Source of the DNA: CALSPH01 sp041690035
GTDB lineage: Bacteria > Bacteroidota > Bacteroidia > NS11-12g > UBA955
Direction: 5' to 3'
DNA length: 16,409 nucleotides
Assembly (NCBI GenBank): GCA_041690035.1
Contig: JBDNFC010000013.1
Coordinates: forward strand, 1 to 16,409
Within the stretch, counting starts at the first letter, position 1. Each line of letters starts with the position of its first letter. The position numbers and the translations under genes were made by a program. The notes beneath the pieces were generated by a model. That model saw nothing but the letters and a program-made list of their open reading frames with translations, searched no databases and was not told the DNA's origin. Positions 7,774 to 15,478 of the stretch are shown here, in pieces.

Positions 7774-8094
7774 ATCGTCTTTTTGGGAGCTAACACCGTG
7801 ATGAACTTAAGTAAGAAGAATTCAACTTGTTACATTTACTCTATTTCACTGAGTAAATGGTTCTGTAATAAATATTTAAATAGAATTTCTAAATAATAAT
7901 GAGTGTTAAACCACTACAAGAGGGCATCATTTAAAACTTAAAATCCCATTGTTTTGCATTAGGAACGCAAAAGTTAAAAGATGCAAACAAAACCATTTAG
8001 AAAATCTTTTTACACTAAAAGAAAACTATATTTAGACTGCATTTTTGTTCAAATAAAAAATACTAGCTCACCTTTTATTTATTATAATCCTAGA
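7774..8094. other. Intergenic stretch with two small hairpins
   Basis: No supported gene between the convergent T9SS gene and queA. It holds a 9-bp perfect inverted repeat at 7833-7859 and a 6-bp one at 7952-7972 (TTTTGC and GCAAAA around 9 bases). Neither is followed by a clean T-run on either strand. A 31-codon ATG frame at 7801-7896 overlaps the first hairpin but has no promoter match or protein features, so I do not call it. Confidence 0.6.
7833..7859 (+). repeat. 9-bp inverted repeat downstream of the T9SS gene
   Basis: CATTTACTC at 7833-7841 is the exact reverse complement of GAGTAAATG at 7851-7859, with a 9-base loop. It lies 60 bases after the stop of the T9SS gene. It could be a terminator stem or 3'-end stabiliser, but the missing T-run leaves its role open. 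Confidence 0.5.
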
Positions 8095-9255
8095 TTACGC
8101 ATTATACGGGTTTAACCAAAGTAAGCTGCTGTCGCCATAGCTCAAAAAACGATAGTCCTGCTGCAATGCATGAGTATAAATTTTTTTCCAATCATTGCCT
8201 ATGCATGTTGCTATAAGCGGCATTAGTGTAGAGTCTGGCTGATGAAAATTAGTAATTAGCCCATTTATGCTATAAATTTTTTTTCCTGGATAAAGGTATA
8301 TTTGAGTGCTAGCTTTTAACACACTTTCATTTTCTAACCATGCTAAAATTAATGCTAAACTGGCCTTAAAATCTAAATCTTTGACACTAGTATGGTGCTG
8401 CAATATGATTTGTGGATTGCTTATTTTATTTGCAATATTACACCCTAGAATATATAAACTTTCTAATATTCTCAGACTCGTTGTGCCCACAGCTATCAAA
8501 GTTTTTTGATTTTGAATGAGCTTTTGAATAAAAATTTTATTTACTTCAAAGTTTTCTGCATGCATGCTGTGGTTGCGAATATCATCTTCTGCAATTGGTT
8601 TAAATGTTCCAGCACCCACATGCAAGGTAGCTTCTAAACAATCAATATTCTTTGCTTTTAATTGTGCTAATACTTGAGATGTAAAATGCAATCCTGCAGT
8701 TGGTGCTGCCACTGCGCCTAAAATTTTTGCATATGCTGTTTGGTAATCTTCTTTATCTGAAGCATTAGAATCTCTTTTTAAGTAGGGTGGTATAGGCAAC
8801 TGCCCTGCTTTTTCTAAAACTTCTGAAAATATAGCATCATCATTCCAAGACAATCGCACTGTATTATTTTCTCTAGCTATCCAATTTACAGTAATGGATT
8901 GGCTCAAATCCAAAATTTCACCCGATTTCCATCTGCTTTTGTTACCAATCATCACTTTCCAGTCTACGAATTTTTTGGCAGCAAAGGCTTGCAAATATTC
9001 TCCCAAAGGCTGCAATAAAAATACTTCTATAAAGGCACCTGATTTTTTTTTACAAATAATGCGTGCTGGTATCACCTTGGCATTATTCATTACTATAAGG
9101 CTTTCTATTGGTAATAAATTTGGTAAATCGTAAAAATGATAGTCGCTAATTTGCCCATTTTTATATAAAAGCAATTTACTATTATGCCTAGGCGAAACAG
9201 GAAATTTTGCAATGCGATTTTCTGGCAAATCATAAAAAAAAGTATCTTTATGCAT
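8095..9255 (-). CDS. queA: tRNA preQ1(34) S-adenosylmethionine ribosyltransferase-isomerase
   Basis: QueA, 386 residues, transfers and isomerises the ribose of S-adenosylmethionine onto preQ1 at the wobble position of GUN tRNAs, giving epoxyqueuosine. Visible family blocks are YDLPENRIAKFP at 8-19, NNAKVIPARI at 57-66 (the usual form is NxTRVIPAR), GAVAAPTAGLHFT at 180-192, HVGAGTFKPI at 212-221, NHSMHAENFEV at 228-238 and VGTTSLRILES at 256-266. Near the end are TNFHQPDSTLMPL and YRFLSYGDSSLLW. Length is within the upper range for the family. It is last in the operon after rdgB and overlaps it by 8 bases. No other queuosine pathway gene is in the window. Confidence 0.95.
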   Translation of the reverse strand: MHKDTFFYDLPENRIAKFPVSPRHNSKLLLYKNGQISDYHFYDLPNLLPIESLIVMNNAKVIPARIICKKKSGAFIEVFLLQPLGEYLQAFAAKKFVDWKVMIGNKSRWKSGEILDLSQSITVNWIARENNTVRLSWNDDAIFSEVLEKAGQLPIPPYLKRDSNASDKEDYQTAYAKILGAVAAPTAGLHFTSQVLAQLKAKNIDCLEATLHVGAGTFKPIAEDDIRNHSMHAENFEVNKIFIQKLIQNQKTLIAVGTTSLRILESLYILGCNIANKISNPQIILQHHTSVKDLDFKASLALILAWLENESVLKASTQIYLYPGKKIYSINGLITNFHQPDSTLMPLIATCIGNDWKKIYTHALQQDYRFLSYGDSSLLWLNPYNA

Positions 9256-9832
9256 TTATTTTCAAATATTCTGTGAGTAAATTAATGGCTTTTGCCCTAT
9301 GGCTAAGTTTGTTTTTAACACTTTTATCCAGTTGCCCAAAAGTAGCTGAATAGCCTTCGGGAATAAAAATAGGGTCATACCCAAAGCCTTGATGACCAAC
9401 TGCTTTATAGGCTATAGTGCCTTTACATATTCCTTCAAAATACAAAATGCTAGATTTATGATGAAGCGCAATGATGGTTTTAAATTGTGCGTTTCTTTCT
9501 TTTATTCTCCTCATGGCTAGCAATAGTTTTTTCATATTTGCCTCATTATCGGGCGGCAAACCAGCAAACCTAGCAGAATAAACCCCTGGAGCACCATTTA
9601 GCGCATCTACTTCTAGGCCTGTATCTTCTGCAAAAACAAAATAGTCTTCAAAATACTTCTTGTAAGCAATCGTTTTCAAAAAAGCATTTTCTTTAAGCGT
9701 ATTACCTGTCTCCTCTATTTCGTCCATTTCGCCTAATTTATCAGGAGTAGTAATATCAAAAGTATTTCCCAATAACGTTTCTACTTCTTTCACTTTATTT
9801 TTATTGTGGGTAGCAAATAAGATTTTATGCAT
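9248..9832 (-). CDS. rdgB: XTP/dITP diphosphatase (RdgB/HAM1 family)
   Basis: Non-canonical purine NTP pyrophosphatase, 194 residues, full length. It hydrolyses dITP, XTP and ITP to monophosphates so deaminated purines are not built into DNA or RNA. The substrate-binding opening ATHNKNK is at 7-13. The catalytic block AEDTGLEVDALNGAPG at 68-83 contains the expected aspartate D70, followed by VYSARFAG. GFGYDPIFIPEG at 149-160 and SHRAKA at 177-182 complete the family pattern. Its ATG shares one base with the stop of the upstream 154-residue gene (TAATG), and its end overlaps queA by 8 bases, so the three genes are translated from one message. Confidence 0.96.
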   Translation of the reverse strand: MHKILFATHNKNKVKEVETLLGNTFDITTPDKLGEMDEIEETGNTLKENAFLKTIAYKKYFEDYFVFAEDTGLEVDALNGAPGVYSARFAGLPPDNEANMKKLLLAMRRIKERNAQFKTIIALHHKSSILYFEGICKGTIAYKAVGHQGFGYDPIFIPEGYSATFGQLDKSVKNKLSHRAKAINLLTEYLKINA

Positions 9833-10296
9833 TATTTTATTTTAAAAATTATTTTCATACTTGCCCACAATTGCTGTCTTTCATCCTTATTATTTTTTAA
9901 AGCATCAATACTACTGGCATGTATTATGCCCACTTCGCCCAAAATAATTGGTATAAATTTATCTTTTGGCAGTCCAAAAATCATTTCTTCACAGGCAAAA
10001 GTAAGAATATACTTTGGCTTAAATTTACGCATCAGATTTAACAAAGAATCTGGATTAACGCAATTTATTGTCCCAATATTGGCAAGTGTAAGCTTTTCTT
10101 GATTTGGTATTTGGGCAAGAATACTGTTCAAAAAATCAATTTGAAGAGTATCAGAAATAGGCATTTCGCCCCCGAAAATTAAAAGAAAAGGATAGGTATA
10201 ACTGCCTGTTAAATCATAGCTTACCTCTTTGGGCATTAGAAATAATTCATCCTTGAAAATATTTGCTTCTGCTAAATTAAAATTATATTTATCCAT
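9832..10296 (-). CDS. Uncharacterised protein, possible DNA polymerase III psi (HolD)-like
   Basis: A 154-residue soluble protein with no signal peptide or membrane segment. Hydrophobic strands alternate with helices: YPFLLIFGG (35-43), LTLANIG (69-75), KYILTFACEEM (95-105) and IPIILGEVGIIHA (115-127). This suggests an alpha/beta sandwich. The C-terminal stretch at about 129-148 (S-x-x-x-L-x-x-N-x-x-x-R-x-x-L-W) resembles the helix near the end of HolD psi subunits, where a conserved Leu-Trp follows an Asn-Pro-x-x-Lys/Arg pattern. That resemblance and co-translation with rdgB point to a replication or nucleotide role, but the identity is a guess; any other alpha/beta nucleotide-binding fold would also fit. 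It is first in the operon with rdgB and queA. A promoter candidate lies inside the divergent ilvE gene at 10355-10387. Confidence 0.8.
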   Translation of the reverse strand: MDKYNFNLAEANIFKDELFLMPKEVSYDLTGSYTYPFLLIFGGEMPISDTLQIDFLNSILAQIPNQEKLTLANIGTINCVNPDSLLNLMRKFKPKYILTFACEEMIFGLPKDKFIPIILGEVGIIHASSIDALKNNKDERQQLWASMKIIFKIK

Positions 10297-10343
10297 AATG
10301 TAGGGGTTTTGTTAAAATAATATATTTACTTTGCTTTCTTTTT

Positions 10344-11435
10344 ATGAGTGAGTTCAAAATTAATATTAATTTAGCCAAAAATTCAAATATAAATAATGTT
10401 GATTTTGACAACATTAAATTTGGCACAGTAAATACAGATCATATGTTTATGGTTGAGTATAAAAATGGTGTATGGCAAACGGGAGAATTAATGCCGTTTC
10501 AAAAAATTCCATTAAGTCCTGGCACATCTGCACTGCATTATGGCCAAGCTGTATTTGAAGGAATGCGTGCACAAACATCTCCCGATGGCAAAGATATCAT
10601 TCTTTTTAGACCCAAAGAAAATTGGAAAAGGATAAACCAATCAGCACATAGAATGTGCATGCCAGAAATACCCGAAGAAATTTTTATGCAAGGCTTAAAA
10701 ACATTGCTTTCTGTAGATGCAAATTGGATACCAACAAAGGTGGGTTCTGGTTTATATATGCGGCCAATTTATTTTGCAAGTGACGACTTTTTAGGGGTAA
10801 AACAATCAGAAAATTACATTTTCATCATTTATTGCTGCCCAGTAAATGCATATTATAGCAGCCCTTTAAACGTGCTTGTAGAGCAAAAATATAGCCGCAG
10901 TGCAAAAAAAGGTGGGGTAGGCTATGCAAAATGCGCTGGCAATTATGCCGCATCTATGTATCCAGCAAAAATGGCAAAAGACAAAGGTTTTGATCAAGTA
11001 ATGTGGACAGATTCAGAAGAGCATGAATATATTGAAGAAACAGGAACAACTAATCTATTTGCTCAAATAGGCAATGTTGTAGTTACACCCGCTTTAAGCG
11101 ATTCCATATTGCCAGGTATTACCCGCGATTCTATTATTACTTACCTTAAAAAAAGAGGGATAAAAATAGAAGAGCGCAATATTAGTATCACTGAATTGAA
11201 GGAAGCACAAGAAAAAAATGAATTAAAAGAAATGTGGGCAGCAGGCACAGCAGCAACGGTAATCCATATTAAATCTTTTAATTATAAGGATAAAGATTAT
11301 GCAATACCAACACCAGAAAATGGAGTGATGAATGAAATATTAACTGAATTGCGGGCTATCAAGCGGGGTGAAAAAGCAGATGATTTTGGGTGGACCATTA
11401 AATTTGCCCCAAGCCAATATGTGCAAAGCAACTAA
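10344..11435 (+). CDS. ilvE: Branched-chain amino acid aminotransferase
   Basis: PLP fold-type IV BCAT of the long (eukaryote-like) subgroup, 363 residues. It interconverts Leu, Ile and Val with their 2-oxo acids using glutamate/2-oxoglutarate. Key blocks are LHYGQAVFEGMRA at 64-76, RPKENWKRINQSA at 89-101, LYMRPIYFA at 137-145, VGYAKCAGNYAAS at 192-204 with the PLP-binding lysine K196, EETGTTNLF at 231-239, LPGITRDS at 256-263 and the late GTAA block near 301-304. The ATG at 10344 lies only 47 bases from the divergent operon. No full -33/-7 promoter is seen; a shortened TA-C-TTTG lies just upstream, implying a very short leader. Its 3' end overlaps the next gene by 17 bases. Confidence 0.95.
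   Translation: MSEFKININLAKNSNINNVDFDNIKFGTVNTDHMFMVEYKNGVWQTGELMPFQKIPLSPGTSALHYGQAVFEGMRAQTSPDGKDIILFRPKENWKRINQSAHRMCMPEIPEEIFMQGLKTLLSVDANWIPTKVGSGLYMRPIYFASDDFLGVKQSENYIFIIYCCPVNAYYSSPLNVLVEQKYSRSAKKGGVGYAKCAGNYAASMYPAKMAKDKGFDQVMWTDSEEHEYIEETGTTNLFAQIGNVVVTPALSDSILPGITRDSIITYLKKRGIKIEERNISITELKEAQEKNELKEMWAAGTAATVIHIKSFNYKDKDYAIPTPENGVMNEILTELRAIKRGEKADDFGWTIKFAPSQYVQSN
10355..10387 (-). promoter_or_regulatory. Promoter candidate for the psi-like/rdgB/queA operon, inside ilvE
   Basis: Read leftward, TTTG (10387-10384), a 21-base spacer and TAATTTTG (10362-10355) fit the Bacteroidota promoter pattern; the -7 octamer is identical to that of anmK. Transcripts would begin near 10348, inside the first codons of ilvE, with a leader of about 50 bases before the ATG at 10296. 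Confidence 0.45.
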
Positions 11436-13932
11436 ACTCGCTTTTGTATTACTATTTACTTTGTTTGGGCAAAACCTATGCGCCCAAAATTTAATTTTTG
11501 GCAGGGTAATAGATAATGAAACCAACGAAGGGGTATCATTTTGTCAAATAAAATTAAAACAAAAAAGAGTTGCCACTAATGCAGATTTTGAGGGTAATTT
11601 TACCATAAAAAGAGACTCTTTTGCAGACACACTGCTGATTTCATTTTTTGGCTATGACTCTTTGTTTATTTATCTAAATCCGCTGACAGAGGACGATTCT
11701 ATCGCACCAAAAGCGTTAAAAATATACTTATCGCCAAGGGCTAGAGAGATTAAAGCAGTGGTGATTAAAGGTAATTCAGAAAATCCTGCATTTAGGATAA
11801 TGCGCAATTTGATTGCCAATAAAGATAAAAACAATGGCTATAATTTAGACGCTTTTCAGCACAAAAGCTATTCTAAAATTGAGATAGATATTGATAAAAT
11901 GTCTGAAAAATTTCAGCAGAGAAAAGCTGTGGCAAAAATTTTGGATGAATTAGATTCTAATTCACGCTTGAGGAGTGATGAAGGAAATATTCTTTTACCC
12001 GTATTTTTTTCAGAAACCAAAAGCCAAGTGTTTTTTAATAAAAATCCTAATTTAATAAGAGAGAATATATTGCGTACAAAAATAAGCGGCCTCGGCATTA
12101 CAGATGGTTCGTTTACCTCGCAACTACTAGGGTCATATTTTCAATCGTATAATATTTATGATAATTGGCTAAATATTGCTTACAGAGATTTTGTTTCTCC
12201 CATATCCGATCATTGGAAAACATATTATGACCTGACGTTATTAGAATTTTTTGATAAAGTAGATGGAAAAAGTTGTTATAAATTAAGTTTTACACCTAAG
12301 CGGGCGCAGGATTTGGCATTTAAAGGCACAATGTGGATTACCCACGATGAGTATGCGCTAAAAAGAATAGATTTAAAAATTGGTAAAGAAGCCAACCTAA
12401 ATTTTATAGAAAAAGTTAGCATCACTCAAGAGTATGTGCAGGTAATAGATAGCGGGGCGTGGCTAGCAAATAAAACTAGGGTAATACTAGATGTGGAGGA
12501 AATAGGAAACAACCCAGGATTATTGGCAAAATCCTATTTAAATTGCACAGAATTTGTGGTTAATAACATCAAACCTTTAGCTTTTTTTAATACTAAAATT
12601 GTACTAGACGAAAATGCGTTAGATAAAGATCCAACTTATTGGCAAAAAAATAGAACCGATAGCCTAACAAGTGAAGAACTAAGAATTTATGGAATGATAG
12701 ATACCATAAAAAACATACCCGTAATAAAAACTTATACAGAAATAGTTAATTTATTTATAAGTGGCTATAAAACTATTGGTAAAATCGATATTGGGCCACC
12801 ACTTAATCTCTATGCCTATAATAATGTTGAGCAACACCGTTTTTCTTTAGGCTTTAAAACAAACTATAAATTTAGTAAAAAATTATTTTTCAAAGCCAAC
12901 TTGGCCTATGGAACGCTAGATAAGGAATTTAAATATTTAGTAAATACAGAAATATTGGTGGCAAAAAAAAGTTATACAAAGTTAGGGATAAAAGCTGCCA
13001 AAGATATAGAGCAGATAGGCTTATATTCGCCATTGGCAAACACCAATTACCTTTTTAGTGCCACCAATAGAATAGGCAATCTTAGACAGCCTTTTATGCT
13101 CACTTCTCAATTTGTATATATTGAGTCTGATGTGCTAAAAGGGGTGCGCCAAACCATGCAATTGAGTCACAGAAATTTAGATTTTTTATACCCTTTTAGG
13201 TATTACGAAAACCTAAGTGCACAAGGCAATTTAGATTCTAATATAAATGCAACAGAGCTCACGATTGGCTACCGTTTTGGGTTTAAAGAGAGCTATCTTA
13301 TAAATGATTTTGATAGGGTTACCATTGGTATAGATGGCAAACCTGTAATAAAAGTTTATGGCATTTTTGGGTTCAAAGATTTTTTAGGTGGCAATTTTAA
13401 TTATCAAAAATTTAATATAGACTTTACACATTCATTTAGACTTGGAATTATTGGGCGAACCAATTATGCGATAAAAGGTGGATATACTGCAAGTGTTTTG
13501 CCATATCCATTGCTAGAAAACCACCTTGGCAGCAGAACTTTTATATACAATAGCAGCAGTTTTAATATGATGCGAATTTTTGAATTTGTGAGCGATAAGT
13601 ATGTAAACCTAACATTCTATCACGAGTTTGATGGATTTATTGAAAATAGAATACCCCTTATTAAAAAACTAAAATGGCGCTTTTTTGCAACTTCTCAATT
13701 GCTGTATGGAGGCATAAGCGATAAGAATAAAATAATTATTCCTGGGTTAGACGAAAATGGACGAACCCTTGCTACATTTAGTGGTTTTAAAAACTATCCT
13801 TATGCCGAAGTGGGATATGGGGTAAGCAATATTTTTAAATTTATTCGTGTTGATTTTATACATAGGTTAAATTATTTGCAAAATGGTGCCAATAATTTTG
13901 GGGTATTATTTAGTGTTCAGTTTAGTTTATAA
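11419..13932 (+). CDS. DUF5686 outer-membrane protein with carboxypeptidase-like N-domain
   Basis: Large outer-membrane protein, 837 residues from ATG 11419. A signal peptide (MCKATKLAFVLLFTLFGQNL then CA|QN) is followed at about 25-105 by a carboxypeptidase-regulatory-like beta-sandwich (FGRVIDNETNEGV, then DFEGNF). Next comes the junction typical of DUF5686 proteins, ENPAFRIMR at 121-129. The rest alternates short amphipathic strands suited to a beta-barrel and ends in an aromatic-hydrophobic strand (LFSVQFSL). There is no TonB box or plug domain, so it is not a TonB-dependent receptor. The function of this Bacteroidota family is not established. A GTG at 11368 would add 17 residues and spoil the signal peptide, so I reject it. 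The start overlaps ilvE by 17 bases, implying shared transcription although the functions are unrelated. A hairpin follows. Confidence 0.85.
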   Translation: MCKATKLAFVLLFTLFGQNLCAQNLIFGRVIDNETNEGVSFCQIKLKQKRVATNADFEGNFTIKRDSFADTLLISFFGYDSLFIYLNPLTEDDSIAPKALKIYLSPRAREIKAVVIKGNSENPAFRIMRNLIANKDKNNGYNLDAFQHKSYSKIEIDIDKMSEKFQQRKAVAKILDELDSNSRLRSDEGNILLPVFFSETKSQVFFNKNPNLIRENILRTKISGLGITDGSFTSQLLGSYFQSYNIYDNWLNIAYRDFVSPISDHWKTYYDLTLLEFFDKVDGKSCYKLSFTPKRAQDLAFKGTMWITHDEYALKRIDLKIGKEANLNFIEKVSITQEYVQVIDSGAWLANKTRVILDVEEIGNNPGLLAKSYLNCTEFVVNNIKPLAFFNTKIVLDENALDKDPTYWQKNRTDSLTSEELRIYGMIDTIKNIPVIKTYTEIVNLFISGYKTIGKIDIGPPLNLYAYNNVEQHRFSLGFKTNYKFSKKLFFKANLAYGTLDKEFKYLVNTEILVAKKSYTKLGIKAAKDIEQIGLYSPLANTNYLFSATNRIGNLRQPFMLTSQFVYIESDVLKGVRQTMQLSHRNLDFLYPFRYYENLSAQGNLDSNINATELTIGYRFGFKESYLINDFDRVTIGIDGKPVIKVYGIFGFKDFLGGNFNYQKFNIDFTHSFRLGIIGRTNYAIKGGYTASVLPYPLLENHLGSRTFIYNSSSFNMMRIFEFVSDKYVNLTFYHEFDGFIENRIPLIKKLKWRFFATSQLLYGGISDKNKIIIPGLDENGRTLATFSGFKNYPYAEVGYGVSNIFKFIRVDFIHRLNYLQNGANNFGVLFSVQFSL

Positions 13933-13938
13933 CATTTT

Positions 13939-13971
13939 GTTTTAAAGCATTATTTTTCTTTAAAATATTTT
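13939..13971 (+). terminator. Hairpin terminator between convergent genes
   Basis: TTTTAAAG at 13940-13947 pairs exactly with CTTTAAAA at 13958-13965 around a 10-base loop, extendable by a G-T pair, followed by ATTTTT. It lies 7 bases after the DUF5686 gene stop and covers the last codons and stop of the convergent deacetylase gene, so the DUF5686 message would contain antisense sequence to that gene's end. Confidence 0.5.
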
Positions 13972-14670
13972 TCCAAACATTACCTTGAGCATAAATCGGA
14001 AAAAAGACTGATTGCCCCTAATATCTATTCTGTTTATTTGAAACACATTCTTTAAAGGCAACCGATTAATTCTATTGCCAATTCGCAATGCACCAACAAC
14101 ACCCGTTTGTTTAAAAATGTCTTTTAGCATTGCAAAATTTTTTTTGTTTTTTTTAGGAAACTGACCATAAGTATATGCCCAAATAGGCAAGCAGACAATC
14201 CCTAAATCAAGCAACTTTTTTTTACAAGAATCTATTTCGCTAAACCAGCTTGAAACAGCTAAATCATTGATGTTTTGATGCTCCGAACTGTGTAAACCAA
14301 ATTGTACTAAATCTTTCATTTCGCTTAGTTGATTTGCATTCATAAAGGACTGGTTTTTGCCATCAAAAGGCAGTGTTTTGGCTATAAAATCGCTTACTAA
14401 AAAAATAGCAAAAGGAATTTTTAATTTACTAAAAATAGGGTAAGCCACATGGTAATTATTTTCAAATCCATCGTCAAATGTAATCAATAAACTATTTTCG
14501 GGTAATGGTGTATTCTGTTTAATATGATCATTCAGCATTGCCAGTGTAATGATGTTATACCTTTTTTTTATGTAGCGCAATTGTTTTTCTAGTTGGGCAG
14601 CGCTAACAGTTAAAAAATCTTGGGTGTTTCTGCTCACTTTATGATACATTAATATCCGGAGGCTACTCAT
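13960..14670 (-). CDS. Polysaccharide deacetylase family protein (NodB fold)
   Basis: Probable carbohydrate esterase of the NodB/CE4 superfamily, 236 residues, removing acetyl groups from N-acetylated sugars. RILMYHKV at 5-12 is the typical opening strand. Motif 1 TFDDG at 64-68 supplies the catalytic base D66 and metal ligand D67. Motif 2 HSSEH at 127-131 supplies the two metal-binding histidines. The third block, usually AYPYG, reads AYTYG at 165-169, so its proline is lost. There is no signal peptide, so it acts in the cytoplasm or on a membrane-linked precursor at the inner face. It follows the glycosyltransferase with a 4-base ATGA overlap, so the two probably act on the same glycan. The exact substrate cannot be read from sequence. 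Confidence 0.85.
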   Translation of the reverse strand: MSSLRILMYHKVSRNTQDFLTVSAAQLEKQLRYIKKRYNIITLAMLNDHIKQNTPLPENSLLITFDDGFENNYHVAYPIFSKLKIPFAIFLVSDFIAKTLPFDGKNQSFMNANQLSEMKDLVQFGLHSSEHQNINDLAVSSWFSEIDSCKKKLLDLGIVCLPIWAYTYGQFPKKNKKNFAMLKDIFKQTGVVGALRIGNRINRLPLKNVFQINRIDIRGNQSFFRFMLKVMFGKIF

Positions 14671-15425
14671 TTTTTATAATTTAAAGTATTAAGTTTTATA
14701 TACTTTACCACATGATACCATGCAGAAAGATAACTCCATAAAAAACCTTGTTTACCATTCAAAAAATTGCGGTAAACAAAATAATGCTTAATAAAGTATA
14801 GTGGAAAACTAATGACGCAGAACAAAATCGGCCTATTTTTACCAGCTGCAAATAATTTTTCGGCACCTATTTGGGTATAGTGATTAAATTTAGAAAAATA
14901 TTGCTCCAAACTGCGATAGCTGTGGTGCAAAACCACCTGTTTTAGTTGTCCAATTTTGCCGCTCACATGCACTTTTTCATGCACTTTTGCATTGTCAAAA
15001 TTGCCTTTTGTTTTGTTAAAAAATCTAAGGTGCAAAAAATTAGACTCTCGGCCATACCTAAATGCTTTGCCCAAAAATAGATGACGAATTGGCAATTGAT
15101 AACCCGCTAAATTAGGCTCATTAGCTATTAATTGTTTTAATTCTTCAACTAAGCCTTCGGAAAGCACCTCGTCAGCATCTAAATTTAACACCCAATCATA
15201 GGTGGTTTTAGCTACACCAAATTGTTTTTGTGCTCCAAATCCGTCAAATTTATTTTGAAATACTTTTGCCCCAAAACTTTGGGCAATAGCAGCTGTTTGG
15301 TCTGTGCTGTAGTCATCTATAAGAATAATTTCGTTGCACCAAGAAAGCATAGGAAGTGATAATTTTAAATTTTCTGCTTCGTTTTTTGCAATAATTACTA
15401 CGCTTATTGGTTTGTTTTTACTCAT
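14667..15425 (-). CDS. Family 2 glycosyltransferase, WaaE/KdtX-like
   Basis: Inverting GT-A glycosyltransferase of family GT2, 252 residues, related to WaaE/KdtX enzymes that add a hexose to the lipopolysaccharide inner core. It opens with ISVVIIAKNEAENL (7-20). The nucleotide-sugar site is IDDYSTD at 36-42 and the metal-binding block DADE at 83-86. VHEKVHVSGKIG and the later HHSYRSLEQYFSKFNHYT stretch are characteristic of the WaaE/KdtX subgroup. The C-terminal third contains a hydrophobic stretch (ILFCVISFPLYFIKHYF) likely to bind the membrane. The donor and acceptor sugars are unknown. It is the first gene of a pair with the deacetylase, with a -7 promoter element just upstream. Confidence 0.9.
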   Translation of the reverse strand: MSKNKPISVVIIAKNEAENLKLSLPMLSWCNEIILIDDYSTDQTAAIAQSFGAKVFQNKFDGFGAQKQFGVAKTTYDWVLNLDADEVLSEGLVEELKQLIANEPNLAGYQLPIRHLFLGKAFRYGRESNFLHLRFFNKTKGNFDNAKVHEKVHVSGKIGQLKQVVLHHSYRSLEQYFSKFNHYTQIGAEKLFAAGKNRPILFCVISFPLYFIKHYFVYRNFLNGKQGFLWSYLSAWYHVVKYIKLNTLNYKK

Positions 15426-15442
15426 TGTATTGCTGAGGAGTT

Positions 15443-15450
15443 CAAAAATA
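15443..15450 (-). promoter_or_regulatory. -7 promoter element for glycosyltransferase-deacetylase pair
   Basis: Minus-strand TATTTTTG matches TAnnTTTG, placing a start near 15437 and a leader of about 12 bases before the ATG at 15425. At the -33 position there is GTTTTA rather than TTTG, so the upstream half is imperfect. Confidence 0.4.
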
Positions 15451-15478
15451 GGGCAAATATCTGATTAATAAAACTTTT

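Noticed and set aside
7801..7896. 31-codon ATG frame in the gap before queA
   Set aside because: It overlaps a hairpin, has no promoter match and no conserved feature I can identify.
10308..10333. Promoter for ilvE using TTTG at 10308 and TTTG at 10330
   Set aside because: The spacing is about six bases short and the -7 element lacks one base; too weak to list as a feature.
11368..11418. GTG start giving 17 extra residues on the DUF5686 protein
   Set aside because: It would bury the signal peptide and deepen the ilvE overlap to 68 bases; ATG 11419 gives a standard signal peptide.
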